A DNA stretch of 64,000 nucleotides from Paraburkholderia sp. PGU19 (GCF_013426915.1 NZ_AP023181.1:1054001-1118000); one strand, 5' to 3'; shown: positions 36,115 through 46,316, numbered from the stretch's first letter. Program-made: numbers and translations. The notes: generated from the sequence alone by a model not told the origin.

Positions 36115-37400
36115 GCTGCTCTCCGTTCCATGACCTGCTTGAGAATCGTCCGGCAGGACACGACGCCTGCGAGCCTGCCGGCTGTGTCGGTGACGGGTAC
36201 ATCGTGTTGCTGGCTCAATGCGATCGTGGCCAGTTGATGCAGATCCGTATCCAGCGGGACAGCGTTCACGTCGTTCACGAACGCCTCCCTGATGGAATGG
36301 GCGCCCATCTTGTGCAGCGAAGCCGGCGTGACGCAGCCCTGATATCGACCTGCTTCGTCGCATACGTAGCCGCATTCGACGCCGCTATCGATAAGCTGAT
36401 TCAGGTAGCGCTGCGAAGGCGCGGCAACGTCGCAGGAAATCAGCCCGCGTTCCACTTTCGTCATCAGGCTCGATGCCTTCAGGAAGCGCGAAACGTCGAC
36501 ATTGCGGAAGAAGTCGCGCACGTAGGCATCGGCGGGCGACTGGATCAGCTCGGCCGGCGTGCCGACCTGAATCAGACAGCCATCCTTCATGATGCCGATG
36601 CGGCCGCCGATCTTGATCGCTTCTTCGATATCGTGCGAAATGAACACGATGGTGCGCTGCTCTTCTTTCTGAAGCCTCAGCAGCTCGCTTTGCATTTCGA
36701 ATCGGATCAGTGGATCGAGTGCCGAGAAGGCTTCGTCCATCAAGAGCACGGAGGGATTCACGGCGAGCGCGCGAGCGAGGCCGACGCGTTGCTGCATGCC
36801 GCCGGAGAGTTCGCCCGGCAGCAGCTTTTCATACGAACCGAGGCCGACCCGCGTCAGCGCGGCGCGCGCAATGTCGTATCGCTCGGCCTTCTTGAGGCCC
36901 GCGACTTCCAGCCCATAGGCGATGTTGTCGAGCACCGTGCGGTTCGGCAGCAGCGCGAATGACTGGAACACCATCGCCATCTTCTTGCGGCGCACGTCGC
37001 GCAGTTCCGGCGTCGACATCGGTGCGATGTCGCGGCCTTCGAGAATGACCTGGCCGGACGTCGGCTCGATCAGCCGGTTGAGCAGGCGCACCAGCGTCGA
37101 CTTGCCCGAACCGGACAGGCCCATGACGACGAAAATTTCGCCCGCCTTGACGCTGAGGCTCACATCGTTGACGGCAACCATGTTGCCCGTTTGCTCGAAG
37201 ATTTCGTTGCGGCCGAGACCTTGCCTGATCAGTTCAGCGGCACGCTCGGGCTTCGGTCCGAAGATCTTCGACAGGTTCTTGACCGTGAGAATATCGGTCC
37301 CGGAGATAGCGACGGGTTTCGCCGCTGCGGATACGTCGTCCGCTCCGAAGGTACCCGGATGGACCATGCTGTCCGGCGCGAATGTCAGGTTTGGCGTCAT
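36111..37400 (-). CDS. proV: Glycine betaine/proline-type ABC ATPase with CBS domains (ProV-like)
   Basis: This 429-residue ATPase has Walker A GLSGSGKST, signature LSGGMQQRVGLARAL and Walker B VLLMDEAFSALD, followed by two CBS domains (about 300-425). In OpuA these sense ionic strength. It is first in a 16-gene same-strand run that reaches 19609. A catabolic rather than osmotic use is suggested by the enzymes that follow; the tandem CBS part shows osmotic gating remains possible. Confidence 0.92.
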   Translation of the reverse strand: MTPNLTFAPDSMVHPGTFGADDVSAAAKPVAISGTDILTVKNLSKIFGPKPERAAELIRQGLGRNEIFEQTGNMVAVNDVSLSVKAGEIFVVMGLSGSGKSTLVRLLNRLIEPTSGQVILEGRDIAPMSTPELRDVRRKKMAMVFQSFALLPNRTVLDNIAYGLEVAGLKKAERYDIARAALTRVGLGSYEKLLPGELSGGMQQRVGLARALAVNPSVLLMDEAFSALDPLIRFEMQSELLRLQKEEQRTIVFISHDIEEAIKIGGRIGIMKDGCLIQVGTPAELIQSPADAYVRDFFRNVDVSRFLKASSLMTKVERGLISCDVAAPSQRYLNQLIDSGVECGYVCDEAGRYQGCVTPASLHKMGAHSIREAFVNDVNAVPLDTDLHQLATIALSQQHDVPVTDTAGRLAGVVSCRTILKQVMERRAA

Positions 37401-38127
37401 TCTGTCATCCCAACTGGCGAGTTCAGGAAATCGGCGCCGCGCATTGCGTTTGCTTGAACTGCGGCAGCACTCGATTGCGAACCCGGGTTTCTCCGCACAA
37501 TATGCCGCTCAACCTCTGACTAGCAGAAGATTCGTGCGTCACATCCGGTGAACCGCGGGCTTAATGCATGAACTGCAGCGTATCAAGCCAATTTGCTTCA
37601 TCCAGCTACATTTTCTGCGCTCTTTCCCATACCTCAGGTAATGCATGGTTTCCGTGCATTGGGTGCGAGAGCGTGCATTCGACGTTGCAACGACTCGCGC
37701 TGCGAGATGGGGCGGGGGTTTGCGGGCGAATGACGCGACCGGCGGCGGGGGAGTGGATGGCGCAAGGCCAGCGCTCTTCTGGCGGCTTTGTAGGGAATGT
37801 ACCAGGGCGGGCAGTTATATAGGGCAATTGCCCCGTGGGACGTCGCTCACAGCCGGCCGCGAGCGTGAAGCTTGCAAATCACTTCCGGCCGGCGGCGCCG
37901 CGAAGGACTCACCGATCCGGACCATCAGTCCAGCCTTCTCGAAGACACGCAGACTCAACAATGTCTCGCGTGTCATTTCCATTTGTGGATTAAACACGAA
38001 TCCGGCAAGTGACCGTTCCCGCCAACGCCCTTATTCTCTTCGGCTTCGCCCAATAGACTGGTACCAACGTTGACGCACATTCGTTCAACGAACTTTCGAT
38101 CCCTAACCGATTCTGGAGGTACCAGCC
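37401..38127. other. 727-base intergenic region upstream of the importer operon
   Basis: This region must contain the promoters of the minus-strand proV-like operon and the plus-strand gene at 38128. I see a 12-bp palindrome GGGCAATTGCCC (37822-37833) and a good ribosome-binding site GGAGG before 38128. A 60-codon minus-strand frame (37815-37997, GTG start, no ribosome-binding site) is not convincing. No RNA gene is recognisable. Confidence 0.5.
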
Positions 38128-38427
38128 ATGAAAACCAAACTTGTCGCCGCCGCTCTTCTCGCCGCAACGGCTTTCGCATCCGCTCCCGTCTTCGCAAGCG
38201 GATTCGGTCCGGCTCCTTACTACAACCCGATCGCCGGCGCACCCGCATCGGAACGCGGCCCGGCTGCGACGACGGCAGAAGGTGGCGATACAGGTTCAAC
38301 GTCGTATGGCGGCGTTGCTTCGGGCACTTCGCAAGCCGGCTCGCGTGGGCTGTTCCACAAGCACGGCACGGGCGCCAATTCGTGCGTCGGCCCGGCCAGC
38401 TACTGCAACATCTACTTCGGCAGCTGA
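38128..38427 (+). CDS. Small exported glycine/serine-rich protein
   Basis: This 99-residue protein has a clear signal peptide (LVAAALLAATAFASAPVFA-SG). The mature part is rich in Gly, Ser, Ala and Thr and ends with two cysteines (NSCVGPASYCNIYFGS) that could form a disulfide. GGAGGT lies 8 bases before the ATG. I do not recognise the family; similar short exported proteins of unknown role are frequent in Burkholderia. It stands alone. Confidence 0.7.
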   Translation: MKTKLVAAALLAATAFASAPVFASGFGPAPYYNPIAGAPASERGPAATTAEGGDTGSTSYGGVASGTSQAGSRGLFHKHGTGANSCVGPASYCNIYFGS

Positions 38428-38654
38428 TCGTCCATGCGCGGTCTCGCGTTGGACATGATCGGCTCTTTAACCAGCGGCCCGCTTCGCTTCGAAGCCGCCG
38501 CTGATGTGCGTCCTTTCTCTTCTCTTCGCCAAACTGCTGACTGCAGCTGATTAACGCGTTCAGCGAATCGCGAAGTCCTGTTCCGCGCCTTCGCCTGCTC
38601 GCGTGCGGTCCACACTTCCGCCTTTTACGCATTCCCGAACACACGGCTGATCCC

Positions 38655-38885
38655 TCAGCTTTCCCCATTCACCGCTTCGTCGAGCGGCAAGATGAATTGC
38701 ATCGTCGTGCCCTCGCCTTCCTGCGATTCGGCCCAGGTGCGCCCGCCATGCGCTTCGATGATCGAACGGCAGATCGACAGCCCGTGCCCGAGTCTTCGAC
38801 GCTCAATTGCGCATGTCCGTCATCGACCTTGTGCGTGACGATCTTCAGCTTGCAAGGCGTGGCGGAAGCAGACTTTCGTTCAATT
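38655..38885 (-). pseudogene. Remnant of a sensor histidine kinase (HATPase C-terminus)
   Basis: Minus-strand reading shows the end of a HATPase_c domain split over two frames. [20 protein letters not shown] (N-terminal side, N/D boxes) is followed, after a deletion and frame change, by [20 protein letters not shown] and [23 protein letters not shown]. The G1-to-G2 loop is lost and everything upstream is missing, so no kinase can be made. It marks a decayed two-component gene next to the aldo/keto reductase. Confidence 0.75.
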
Positions 38886-38922
38886 GCGACATAATCGAAT
38901 GCCAAACCCCACGGAGGATGAG

Positions 38923-39918
38923 ATGGACTATGTGAAGCTGGGCCGCACCGGACTCGATATCTCCCCGCTCTGCCTGGGTTGCATGACGTACGGCGTACCC
39001 GAGCGGGGCCCGCACCCGTGGACGCTGAACGAGGACGCAAGCCGCCCGCTGATCCGCCAGGCGCTGGAAGCCGGCATCAATTTCTTCGACACCGCGAACA
39101 CGTATTCGGACGGCACATCGGAAGAAATTGTCGGCCGCGCGTTGAAGGAATTCGCACGGCGCGACGAAATCGTGCTCGCGACCAAAGTGTTCTTTCCGAT
39201 GGGCAATCGCGCCGACGCGAAGAAGCCGAATGGATCGGGCCTGTCGCGTAAGGCAATTTTCCAGTCGATCGACGCGAGCCTGTTGCGGCTTGGCACCGAC
39301 TACGTGGACCTGTATCAGATTCACCGCTGGGACTACGCAACGCCGATCGAAGAAACGCTGGAGGCGCTGCATGATGTCGTGAAGGCGGGCAAGGCGCGCT
39401 ATATCGGCGCGTCGTCGATGTTCGCGTGGCAGTTCGCGAAAGCGCTGCACGTGGCCGAGCGAAACGGCTGGACGCGCTTCGTGACGATGCAGAATCACCT
39501 GAACCTGCTGTATCGCGAGGAAGAGCGCGAGATGCTGCCGCTGTGCGCGGACGAAGGGATCGGCGTGATTCCGTGGAGCCCGCTCGCGCGCGGCCGTCTG
39601 ACGCGCGACTGGGACGAGACCACGGAACGCCAGCAAACTGACTCGTTCGGCAACAGCCTGTACGACAAGACGGCGGACGCGGATCGTCGCGTGATTGAAG
39701 CAGTTGCGAAGATCGCGCAGGCGCGCGGCATTCCACGTGCGCAAGTGGCGTTGGCGTGGGTGATCGGCAAGGCGGGGGTGAGCGCGCCGATCATCGGCGC
39801 GTCGAAGCCGCAGCATCTGGACGATGCGATCGCGGCGCTCGGTGTGAAGCTCACTGCGGATGAACTGGCGTCGCTCGAAGCGCCGTATGTGCCGCACGAC
39901 GTGGTGGGCTTTCAGTAG
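38923..39918 (+). CDS. Aldo/keto reductase
   Basis: This 331-residue NADPH-dependent TIM-barrel oxidoreductase has the catalytic Asp/Tyr pair in FFDTANTYSDG, a Lys in VLATKVFF and a His in DLYQIHRWD. The start MDYVKLGRTGLDISPLCLG places it in the YajO/IolS-like (AKR11/12-like) group. GGAGG lies 5 bases before ATG 38923. It is a single gene; the physiological aldehyde is unknown. Confidence 0.93.
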   Translation: MDYVKLGRTGLDISPLCLGCMTYGVPERGPHPWTLNEDASRPLIRQALEAGINFFDTANTYSDGTSEEIVGRALKEFARRDEIVLATKVFFPMGNRADAKKPNGSGLSRKAIFQSIDASLLRLGTDYVDLYQIHRWDYATPIEETLEALHDVVKAGKARYIGASSMFAWQFAKALHVAERNGWTRFVTMQNHLNLLYREEEREMLPLCADEGIGVIPWSPLARGRLTRDWDETTERQQTDSFGNSLYDKTADADRRVIEAVAKIAQARGIPRAQVALAWVIGKAGVSAPIIGASKPQHLDDAIAALGVKLTADELASLEAPYVPHDVVGFQ

Positions 39919-39929
39919 GCGTCTTCTCG

Positions 39930-39968
39930 CTCGCGGAACGGCGGCATGCGCCGCTGCTCCGCGAACGA
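39930..39968. terminator. Hairpin between convergent genes
   Basis: An imperfect stem (CTCGCGGA with TCCGCGAACGAG, and an inner CGGCG/CGCCG) follows the aldo/keto reductase stop, facing the VOC gene that ends at 40048. No T-run follows, so strength as a terminator is uncertain. Confidence 0.4.
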
Positions 39969-40047
39969 GTTCGAGAAATGCTTACTGGTGGTAGCTCATG
40001 CCCGCGAAGACCTGGCGTCTAGTGTCAGCGTGGCGCGCCTGATCTCG

Positions 40048-40458
40048 CTAAGTCGCGGGGGCCTGGATCATTTTCCAGCCGTTGCCGGCTGGATCGCGGA
40101 AACCCGCATCGACGCTGCCGAAGCGTTCTACCGGCTCCTGAATAAACTCGACGCCGCGGGCTTTCAGTTGCGCATAACTCGCGCGGCAGTCCGCCACCGA
40201 CAGCACGAGGGGCGGCATGGCGCCCTTTGCGACCATCGCGCGCAAAGTCTGAGCCGTGGCCTCGTCATGCACGGGCGGGCCGGGCGTGAACAGGCCGAGT
40301 TGAAACGAAGGCTGTTCCGGATGCTGCACGGTGAGCCACCGATACGCGCCGTTGCGCACGTCCGTGTGGACGCGAAATCCGAGCTTGTCGACATAGAACG
40401 CGAGCGCTTCGTCCTGATCGTCGACATACAGTCCCACTACGTTGATTCCCTGGTTCAT
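40048..40458 (-). CDS. VOC-family (glyoxalase-like) protein
   Basis: This 136-residue protein has the two beta-alpha modules of the VOC fold (INVVGLYVDDQDEALAFYVD; DAGFRDPAGNGWKMIQ). GAGGAGG lies about 6 bases before ATG 40458. Its ATG overlaps the stop of the AraC-type regulator upstream (ATGA), so the two are made together, a common regulator-plus-VOC pair in proteobacteria. Substrate unknown; antibiotic-resistance members of the fold exist, but no such motif is seen. Confidence 0.85.
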   Translation of the reverse strand: MNQGINVVGLYVDDQDEALAFYVDKLGFRVHTDVRNGAYRWLTVQHPEQPSFQLGLFTPGPPVHDEATAQTLRAMVAKGAMPPLVLSVADCRASYAQLKARGVEFIQEPVERFGSVDAGFRDPAGNGWKMIQAPAT

Positions 40459-40988
40459 CACGACACCTCCTCGATTGGTAGCCGAAATGTACCTTTGGCC
40501 TTGCGGCGACGCTTCTCCAAAACTGCTGTGGTGAGGTCGGGCCGCTCTGCGGCCTTCAGAACGCACGCCGGCACGCGAGCAAGCTGATCCCCATTGGCGC
40601 GCGCCTCGACGCGCATCGCGCTGGGGCTTCGGCCCGTCACGTCGCGAAACGTGCGGCCAAACGTGCCGAGGCTCTCCCAGCCGGTGGCGAACGCAATGTC
40701 CGTGATGGCGAGCTCCGTGTCGCGCAGCAGCGTCGTGGCCTGCTCGATGCGCCGTGTCAGCAGGTATCGGTGCGGCGGAACGCCGAAGGCGCGCTTGAAG
40801 CAGCGCGCGAAATGGGCTGTGGAGACACCGCTGATCCCGGCGAGGCGCTCGACAGGCCATGCCTCGTGCGAGGCTGCATCCATGTGGTCTTTGGCGCGCA
40901 GCAAGCGGCGCAGCAGAGCCGGGTCTTGCAATGGGTCATCGACCGGTTCGGCCGACGAGTGCGCATCGTGGTCGTGGCAAGCAGGCAT
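40458..40988 (-). CDS. AraC-family transcriptional regulator (short form)
   Basis: This 176-residue protein consists mainly of the AraC DNA-binding domain (about 35-140): VERLAGISGVSTAHFARCFK and ITDIAFATGWESLGTFGRTF. It has no separate ligand domain, resembling the short SoxS/MarA-like activators, plus a basic tail of ~35 residues. It is translationally coupled to the VOC gene and divergent from the serine-rich protein gene at 41164. Confidence 0.85.
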   Translation of the reverse strand: MPACHDHDAHSSAEPVDDPLQDPALLRRLLRAKDHMDAASHEAWPVERLAGISGVSTAHFARCFKRAFGVPPHRYLLTRRIEQATTLLRDTELAITDIAFATGWESLGTFGRTFRDVTGRSPSAMRVEARANGDQLARVPACVLKAAERPDLTTAVLEKRRRKAKGTFRLPIEEVS

Positions 40989-41055
40989 GGGTTCGGGAAC
41001 GGGGAACGAGAGGCTAGTTTAGGCCGAACGCCAGCACGCGCAAAGCGGCGCTTGC

Positions 41056-41079
41056 TTCGCGGAATGCCGCTGCCGTTCG
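41056..41079 (+). promoter_or_regulatory. hrpII-type box (TTCG-N16-TTCG)
   Basis: Two TTCG tetramers at 41056-41059 and 41076-41079 are separated by exactly 16 bases, the hrpII box bound by HrpB-type activators of type III secretion genes in Ralstonia and related genera. It lies 84 bases upstream of ATG 41164, in the intergenic region and on the right strand. TTCG is frequent in this genome, so chance is possible. Confidence 0.5.
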
Positions 41080-41163
41080 CGTCGGTGCGGCTGGCATCGC
41101 TTCGAATCGAAGACCATCCAGTCAAGGCAGCACGTCGCTGTCACTTTGGAAAGAGAGATCGGC

Positions 41164-42018
41164 ATGTTCAAGAGTCGAATCACAGAAGCGGGACATCAGG
41201 CATCGCTTCCCGCAACGCATACCGGCACGAAGGACGATAAAGCGGCTCGCGACAATCAGACTCGACGGTCCGCTCCACCGTCGCAATTCAGTCCGTTGCT
41301 CGCACGCAGAGGCAGCAGCAGTTCAATCTCGTCCGAAGGTTCATCGTCGAGCGATACCGAATCGTCAGGCGACGAGTCCGATTCCTGCAGTTCGGCATCG
41401 TTTCGCCGCACGAGCTTCTCGACATCGGATTCGCGCGCAAGCTCGCCGAAAGGGCGATATTTCGATAGCCAGACGTCATTGAGCGACTTCGTCAGCGAGG
41501 ACTTCGACGAAAGGCATCTCGCCACGAGCGACGAAGAAGCGAAGGCAAAAGCGAAACAGCGGCTCGCCGAAAACCCCCGTTTGACGAATAGCACGGTTGC
41601 GGTTCTTTCCGACAAAGACAAAGCCACCCTGCGCGACGAGTTGAAGTTTCGCAACGAAACCGGCCACTTCGATACGTTGCCGTCAGGCACGATCGAAGGC
41701 GTGGATCATCGGCTCGTCGCCACCGACCACAATCCGCCCAGCAAGCCTGGCAAGCCGGTCAAGAGCGGGCCAGTCGAGAACTTCACGTATCGAACCAATC
41801 ATCCTTATCGCTTCTACAACATGAAAAAAGGCGATAGTGAACCGATGGAAGACAGCGGTCATCTGCTCTACAACGTGACCGAAAACGGGCATACGCGTAT
41901 CGCTTCGCATCTGACGGGAATCGATCCTGTCAATCTCGATGAAAACGGAAACGCGACCCAAAAGCCCGGTTATGAGCAGTACACGACTACGCTCAAGCGC
42001 ATGGATGATAAGAAGTAG
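41164..42018 (+). CDS. Serine-rich hydrophilic protein, candidate type III secreted effector
   Basis: This 284-residue protein has no signal peptide or membrane segment. The N-terminal ~50 residues are polar with many Ser, Thr, Gln and Arg, followed by a Ser/Asp/Glu-rich tract (about 50-95, SSSSISSEGSSSSDTESSG). A more ordered C-terminal half carries YRTNHPYRFYNMKKGDSEP and HTRIASHLTGIDP. That profile fits type III effectors, and a TTCG-N16-TTCG box lies upstream. I recognise no catalytic domain. Codon use looks less GC-biased than in neighbours, suggesting acquired DNA. ATG 41164 is preceded by GAGAG; TTG 41146 is an alternative. Confidence 0.7.
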   Translation: MFKSRITEAGHQASLPATHTGTKDDKAARDNQTRRSAPPSQFSPLLARRGSSSSISSEGSSSSDTESSGDESDSCSSASFRRTSFSTSDSRASSPKGRYFDSQTSLSDFVSEDFDERHLATSDEEAKAKAKQRLAENPRLTNSTVAVLSDKDKATLRDELKFRNETGHFDTLPSGTIEGVDHRLVATDHNPPSKPGKPVKSGPVENFTYRTNHPYRFYNMKKGDSEPMEDSGHLLYNVTENGHTRIASHLTGIDPVNLDENGNATQKPGYEQYTTTLKRMDDKK

Positions 42019-42048
42019 GCGAACGGTTGAAAGACAGCGCGCCGCCCA

Positions 42049-42906
42049 TCACAGCACCGGCAGCATCAACCGGATGTGCTCCGCAAACGCCGCCGTCAAC
42101 AGCGACGGACGCGCCCTCGCGAACTTCAGCGAAACACCGATAGCAGGCAACGGCGGAAGCCCGGCATCCGCACTGAGCACGCTCAGATCCGCGGGAACGG
42201 CCGTCTGCGTCATGACGGCGAACGCCTGCCCCAAGCGAACCAGCGCAGTGAGACCCGCAAGACTGCTGCTCGCATACGCGATGCGGTAAGCCCTGCCCGC
42301 GCGTTGCAGCGCTTCGCGGGCCGCGATGTGATCGAGCGTGTCCGGGTCGGAGAGCGCCAGCGGCAACGGATCGAAATCCGCCGAATCCAGCCCCGGATAA
42401 CCAATCCATACGAGTTGCTCGCGACGGATGATGTCGTCGTGTGCGCCGCCTTCGGGCAATGAGATCATCGCGAGGTCTACCTCGCGCTTTTCCAGTCGTT
42501 CCACTAGCCGTGGCGTAGGCCCGCACACCACTTCGACCAACGCATGCGGATGCTGACTGGAAAACTGCCGCAGCAACGGCGGCAAAAACACGGCGGCATA
42601 ATCGTCCGGACAGCCGAAGCGGATCGTTCCCGACAGCCCCTTGCCGGATAGATCGGCCATCGCCTCGTCATGCAGCCGCAAGATGCGTTGCGCGTGAATC
42701 AGCAGACGCTCGCCGGGATTCGTCAGCACCACGCCACGGCCAGTGCGCTGAAAGAGCGGCTGATCGACGATTTCTTCGAGCCGCTTCATCTGCTGGCTCA
42801 ACGCCGACTGCGTTCGGCCGACGCGGCTGGCCGCGCGGCTGAGCGCCCGCACCTCGGCGATCACGGCAAACGACCGCAACAGATCGATCTCAAGAGAAAG
42901 GCTCAA
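42049..42906 (-). CDS. dgdR: LysR-family regulator of dialkylglycine decarboxylase (DgdR)
   Basis: This 285-residue protein has the winged helix EIDLLRSFAVIAEVRALSRA / RTQSALSQQMKRLEE and a C-terminal effector domain. It is divergent from dgdA with a 104-base gap, the same arrangement as dgdR/dgdA of Burkholderia cepacia, where DgdR represses or controls dgdA in response to 2-methylalanine. The assignment rests on context and family similarity. Confidence 0.88.
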   Translation of the reverse strand: MSLSLEIDLLRSFAVIAEVRALSRAASRVGRTQSALSQQMKRLEEIVDQPLFQRTGRGVVLTNPGERLLIHAQRILRLHDEAMADLSGKGLSGTIRFGCPDDYAAVFLPPLLRQFSSQHPHALVEVVCGPTPRLVERLEKREVDLAMISLPEGGAHDDIIRREQLVWIGYPGLDSADFDPLPLALSDPDTLDHIAAREALQRAGRAYRIAYASSSLAGLTALVRLGQAFAVMTQTAVPADLSVLSADAGLPPLPAIGVSLKFARARPSLLTAAFAEHIRLMLPVL

Positions 42907-42914
42907 GGTATTAG

Positions 42915-44312
<1,398 letters not shown>

Positions 44313-44324
44313 TCGTGCGGAACT

Positions 44325-44580
44325 TCAATATGCCGTACCCGATGCCTTGTCGTTATCACCGCCCTCCCGTTCGAGCCATGCGCAAAACGTGAGAACCAAT
44401 TCATCCGTCGACTTCGCATCTGGAACGTAGGTGCAATAGCTGCGCGACGGCAGACGCGGATGATCGAACGGCATGACGAGCCGGCCCGCTGCGAGATCGT
44501 CGGCGATCAGCGCAGTCGGGCCGATTGCAACACCGATGCCGTCGACGGCAGCCTGCAGCGCGAGAATAGCGCAGAGGATT
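44325..44580 (-). pseudogene. Remnant of a LysR-family regulator (C-terminal fragment)
   Basis: On the minus strand about 80 codons read as a LysR effector-domain end: LALQAAVDGIGVAIGPTALI, then ADDLAAGRLVMPFDHPRLPS, YVPDAKSTDELVLTFCAWLE and a stop at 44325-44327. The winged helix and most of the domain are missing upstream, and there is no start codon. It probably once regulated the divergent AEC transporter gene at 44754. The rest of the gap (44581-44753) holds that gene's promoter and nothing else visible. Confidence 0.8.
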
Positions 44581-44753
44581 GCTCTCCGCCCACGTCCAGA
44601 TCGACTACTCTTCTCTGGCGAGATCGTGCCTGCGGACTTGCCTTTTTGTCATTGGTCTAACGGTTGAAGATTGGCCCGGCACATCACCCGCGAAAGAAAT
44701 CTTGCACACGCAACTGCATCCGGACGTCCCATCTACGCAGGGGGAGCGCCAAC

Positions 44754-45674
44754 ATGCACATCGCAAGTCTGATATTGCCGATCTTCGCGATCATCCTGAC
44801 GGGCTGGCTCGCCCGCATATCGGGCTATCTGCCGCACACGGTCGCCGGGCCGCTGATGCAGTTCGCCTACTACGTCGCGATGCCGGCGCTCGTCTTTCTG
44901 ACCGTCGCCAAAGAACCGCTCGAATCGCTTCTGGAGTGGCGCTTCCTCGCCGCGTTCGGCGCGGGCTCGCTGATCTGCTTCGCGGCCGCGCTCGTCGTCG
45001 CGCGCACCATGCTGCACGCGAGTCTCGGGAAAAGCGCCATGCTCGGTGCGATCGTTTCGATGACGAACACGGGCTTCGTCGCGCTACCGATACTCAGAGC
45101 GCTGCAAGGTCAGCATGGCGTGCTCGCCGCAGCCGTCGCGACGGTGTTTGTCGGCGCAATCATGTTTCCCGCCCTCGTCGTGCTGCTCGAAATCGATCAG
45201 CAGACGGGTACGCGCAAGATGCGCGGCGGTGCGCTCGCGAAGCAGATCGGCACGAACCCGGTGATTCTTGCCACGATTCTCGGTTTGTTGTGGTCGGTCG
45301 GCGGCCTCACGTTGCCCGCGCCCGCTGTCACCTACCTCGGCATCCTCGGCGAAGCGCTGACGCCATGCGCGCTGTTCGCCATCGGCCTCGACCTGTCGAT
45401 CGACGAACTGCGCGGCCATCTGAGCCGCTATGCGTTGCTCGCGGCACTCAAACTGATTGCGATGCCGCTCGTCGTGTCTGGCCTTTGCGCCGCGGTCGGA
45501 CTGAACAGAACGACGACGCTTGCGGCAGTCATCTGCGCCGCCGTGCCGACGGCCAAGAGCGCCTATGTCCTCGCAGTCGAGTACGACGTCGAGAAGACAT
45601 CGACGGGCGCCGCCATTTCGACGACGACGCTGTTTTCCATCGTGACGCTGCTGGCGTGGCTCTATTGGCTTTAG
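44754..45674 (+). CDS. AEC-family transporter
   Basis: This 306-residue inner-membrane carrier has about ten hydrophobic segments in two inverted halves, typical of the auxin-efflux-carrier (AEC/BART) family that moves organic acids such as malate or malonate. GGGGAG lies 7 bases before ATG 44754. The gene is single; the LysR fragment upstream suggests its former regulator decayed. Substrate unknown. Confidence 0.9.
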   Translation: MHIASLILPIFAIILTGWLARISGYLPHTVAGPLMQFAYYVAMPALVFLTVAKEPLESLLEWRFLAAFGAGSLICFAAALVVARTMLHASLGKSAMLGAIVSMTNTGFVALPILRALQGQHGVLAAAVATVFVGAIMFPALVVLLEIDQQTGTRKMRGGALAKQIGTNPVILATILGLLWSVGGLTLPAPAVTYLGILGEALTPCALFAIGLDLSIDELRGHLSRYALLAALKLIAMPLVVSGLCAAVGLNRTTTLAAVICAAVPTAKSAYVLAVEYDVEKTSTGAAISTTTLFSIVTLLAWLYWL

Positions 45675-45683
45675 ATCCCGCTG

Positions 45684-46316
45684 CTATGCGGCAAGCGATT
45701 CGAGCGCCCGCGTGACCTGCCCGGCCGTTGCATAACCCGAAGTGAGTCGGCCAATCTTTCCATCGACTTCAACGAACAACGACGGAAAGCCTTGCACGCC
45801 GAGACGGCGCGTCAGAGCGAAATCCTGCTGCGCGGCATCGATTGCCTCGTCCGAACTGAACACTTCGAAGAATGCATCGGCTGTCACTGCGATGCCTTGC
45901 TCCGCGATCGCCTTCGCGCCGATTTCCGCGAGCACATTGCCATCCGTCGTATCGAGTCCGTCGACGTAAAACGCGCGTTGAAACGCACGGAAGACCTTCA
46001 GCAGATCGACGCCGGGCGCAACCATCCGCGCCGCCACGACAGCCCGGCAAACCGGCTCCGTATCGTAGACAAAGTCCTTGCGCGCCATCAGCGCTTCACG
46101 GTTGAACTCCGCGCCGCTCATCTGCTCGACGCGCGCCCAATGTGTGAGCCTGAACTGTTTCGCTGCATCATCGAGCACCTGGGTCGATCCCGCCGCCATG
46201 CCGCCCACGACAACCTGCACGTCGAGATCAGGCATGCTTTGCGCAATCGCGCTCATTTCCTTGCCGAAGCCATAGCACCACGAGCACATCGGATCGCCGA
46301 CAAAAATCAGTTTCAT
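45684..46316 (-). CDS. DsbA-family thioredoxin-fold protein
   Basis: This 210-residue protein has a thioredoxin fold with a CSWC active site (C11, C14) directly after the first strand (KLIFVGDPMCSWCYGFG) and cis-Pro region QGFPSLFVE. There is no signal peptide, so it is cytosolic, like FrnE or HCCA isomerase-type DsbA relatives that act as thiol oxidoreductases or isomerases. The start is placed at MKLIF (46316); MEQRM four codons upstream is possible. Confidence 0.85.
   Translation of the reverse strand: MKLIFVGDPMCSWCYGFGKEMSAIAQSMPDLDVQVVVGGMAAGSTQVLDDAAKQFRLTHWARVEQMSGAEFNREALMARKDFVYDTEPVCRAVVAARMVAPGVDLLKVFRAFQRAFYVDGLDTTDGNVLAEIGAKAIAEQGIAVTADAFFEVFSSDEAIDAAQQDFALTRRLGVQGFPSLFVEVDGKIGRLTSGYATAGQVTRALESLAA

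Noticed and set aside
37822..37833. GGGCAATTGCCC palindrome
   Set aside because: It is far from both gene starts and occurs once; no partner site supports an operator.
37815..37997. 60-codon minus-strand frame in the proV upstream region
   Set aside because: It has a GTG start without a ribosome-binding site and no recognisable family; too weak to call a gene.
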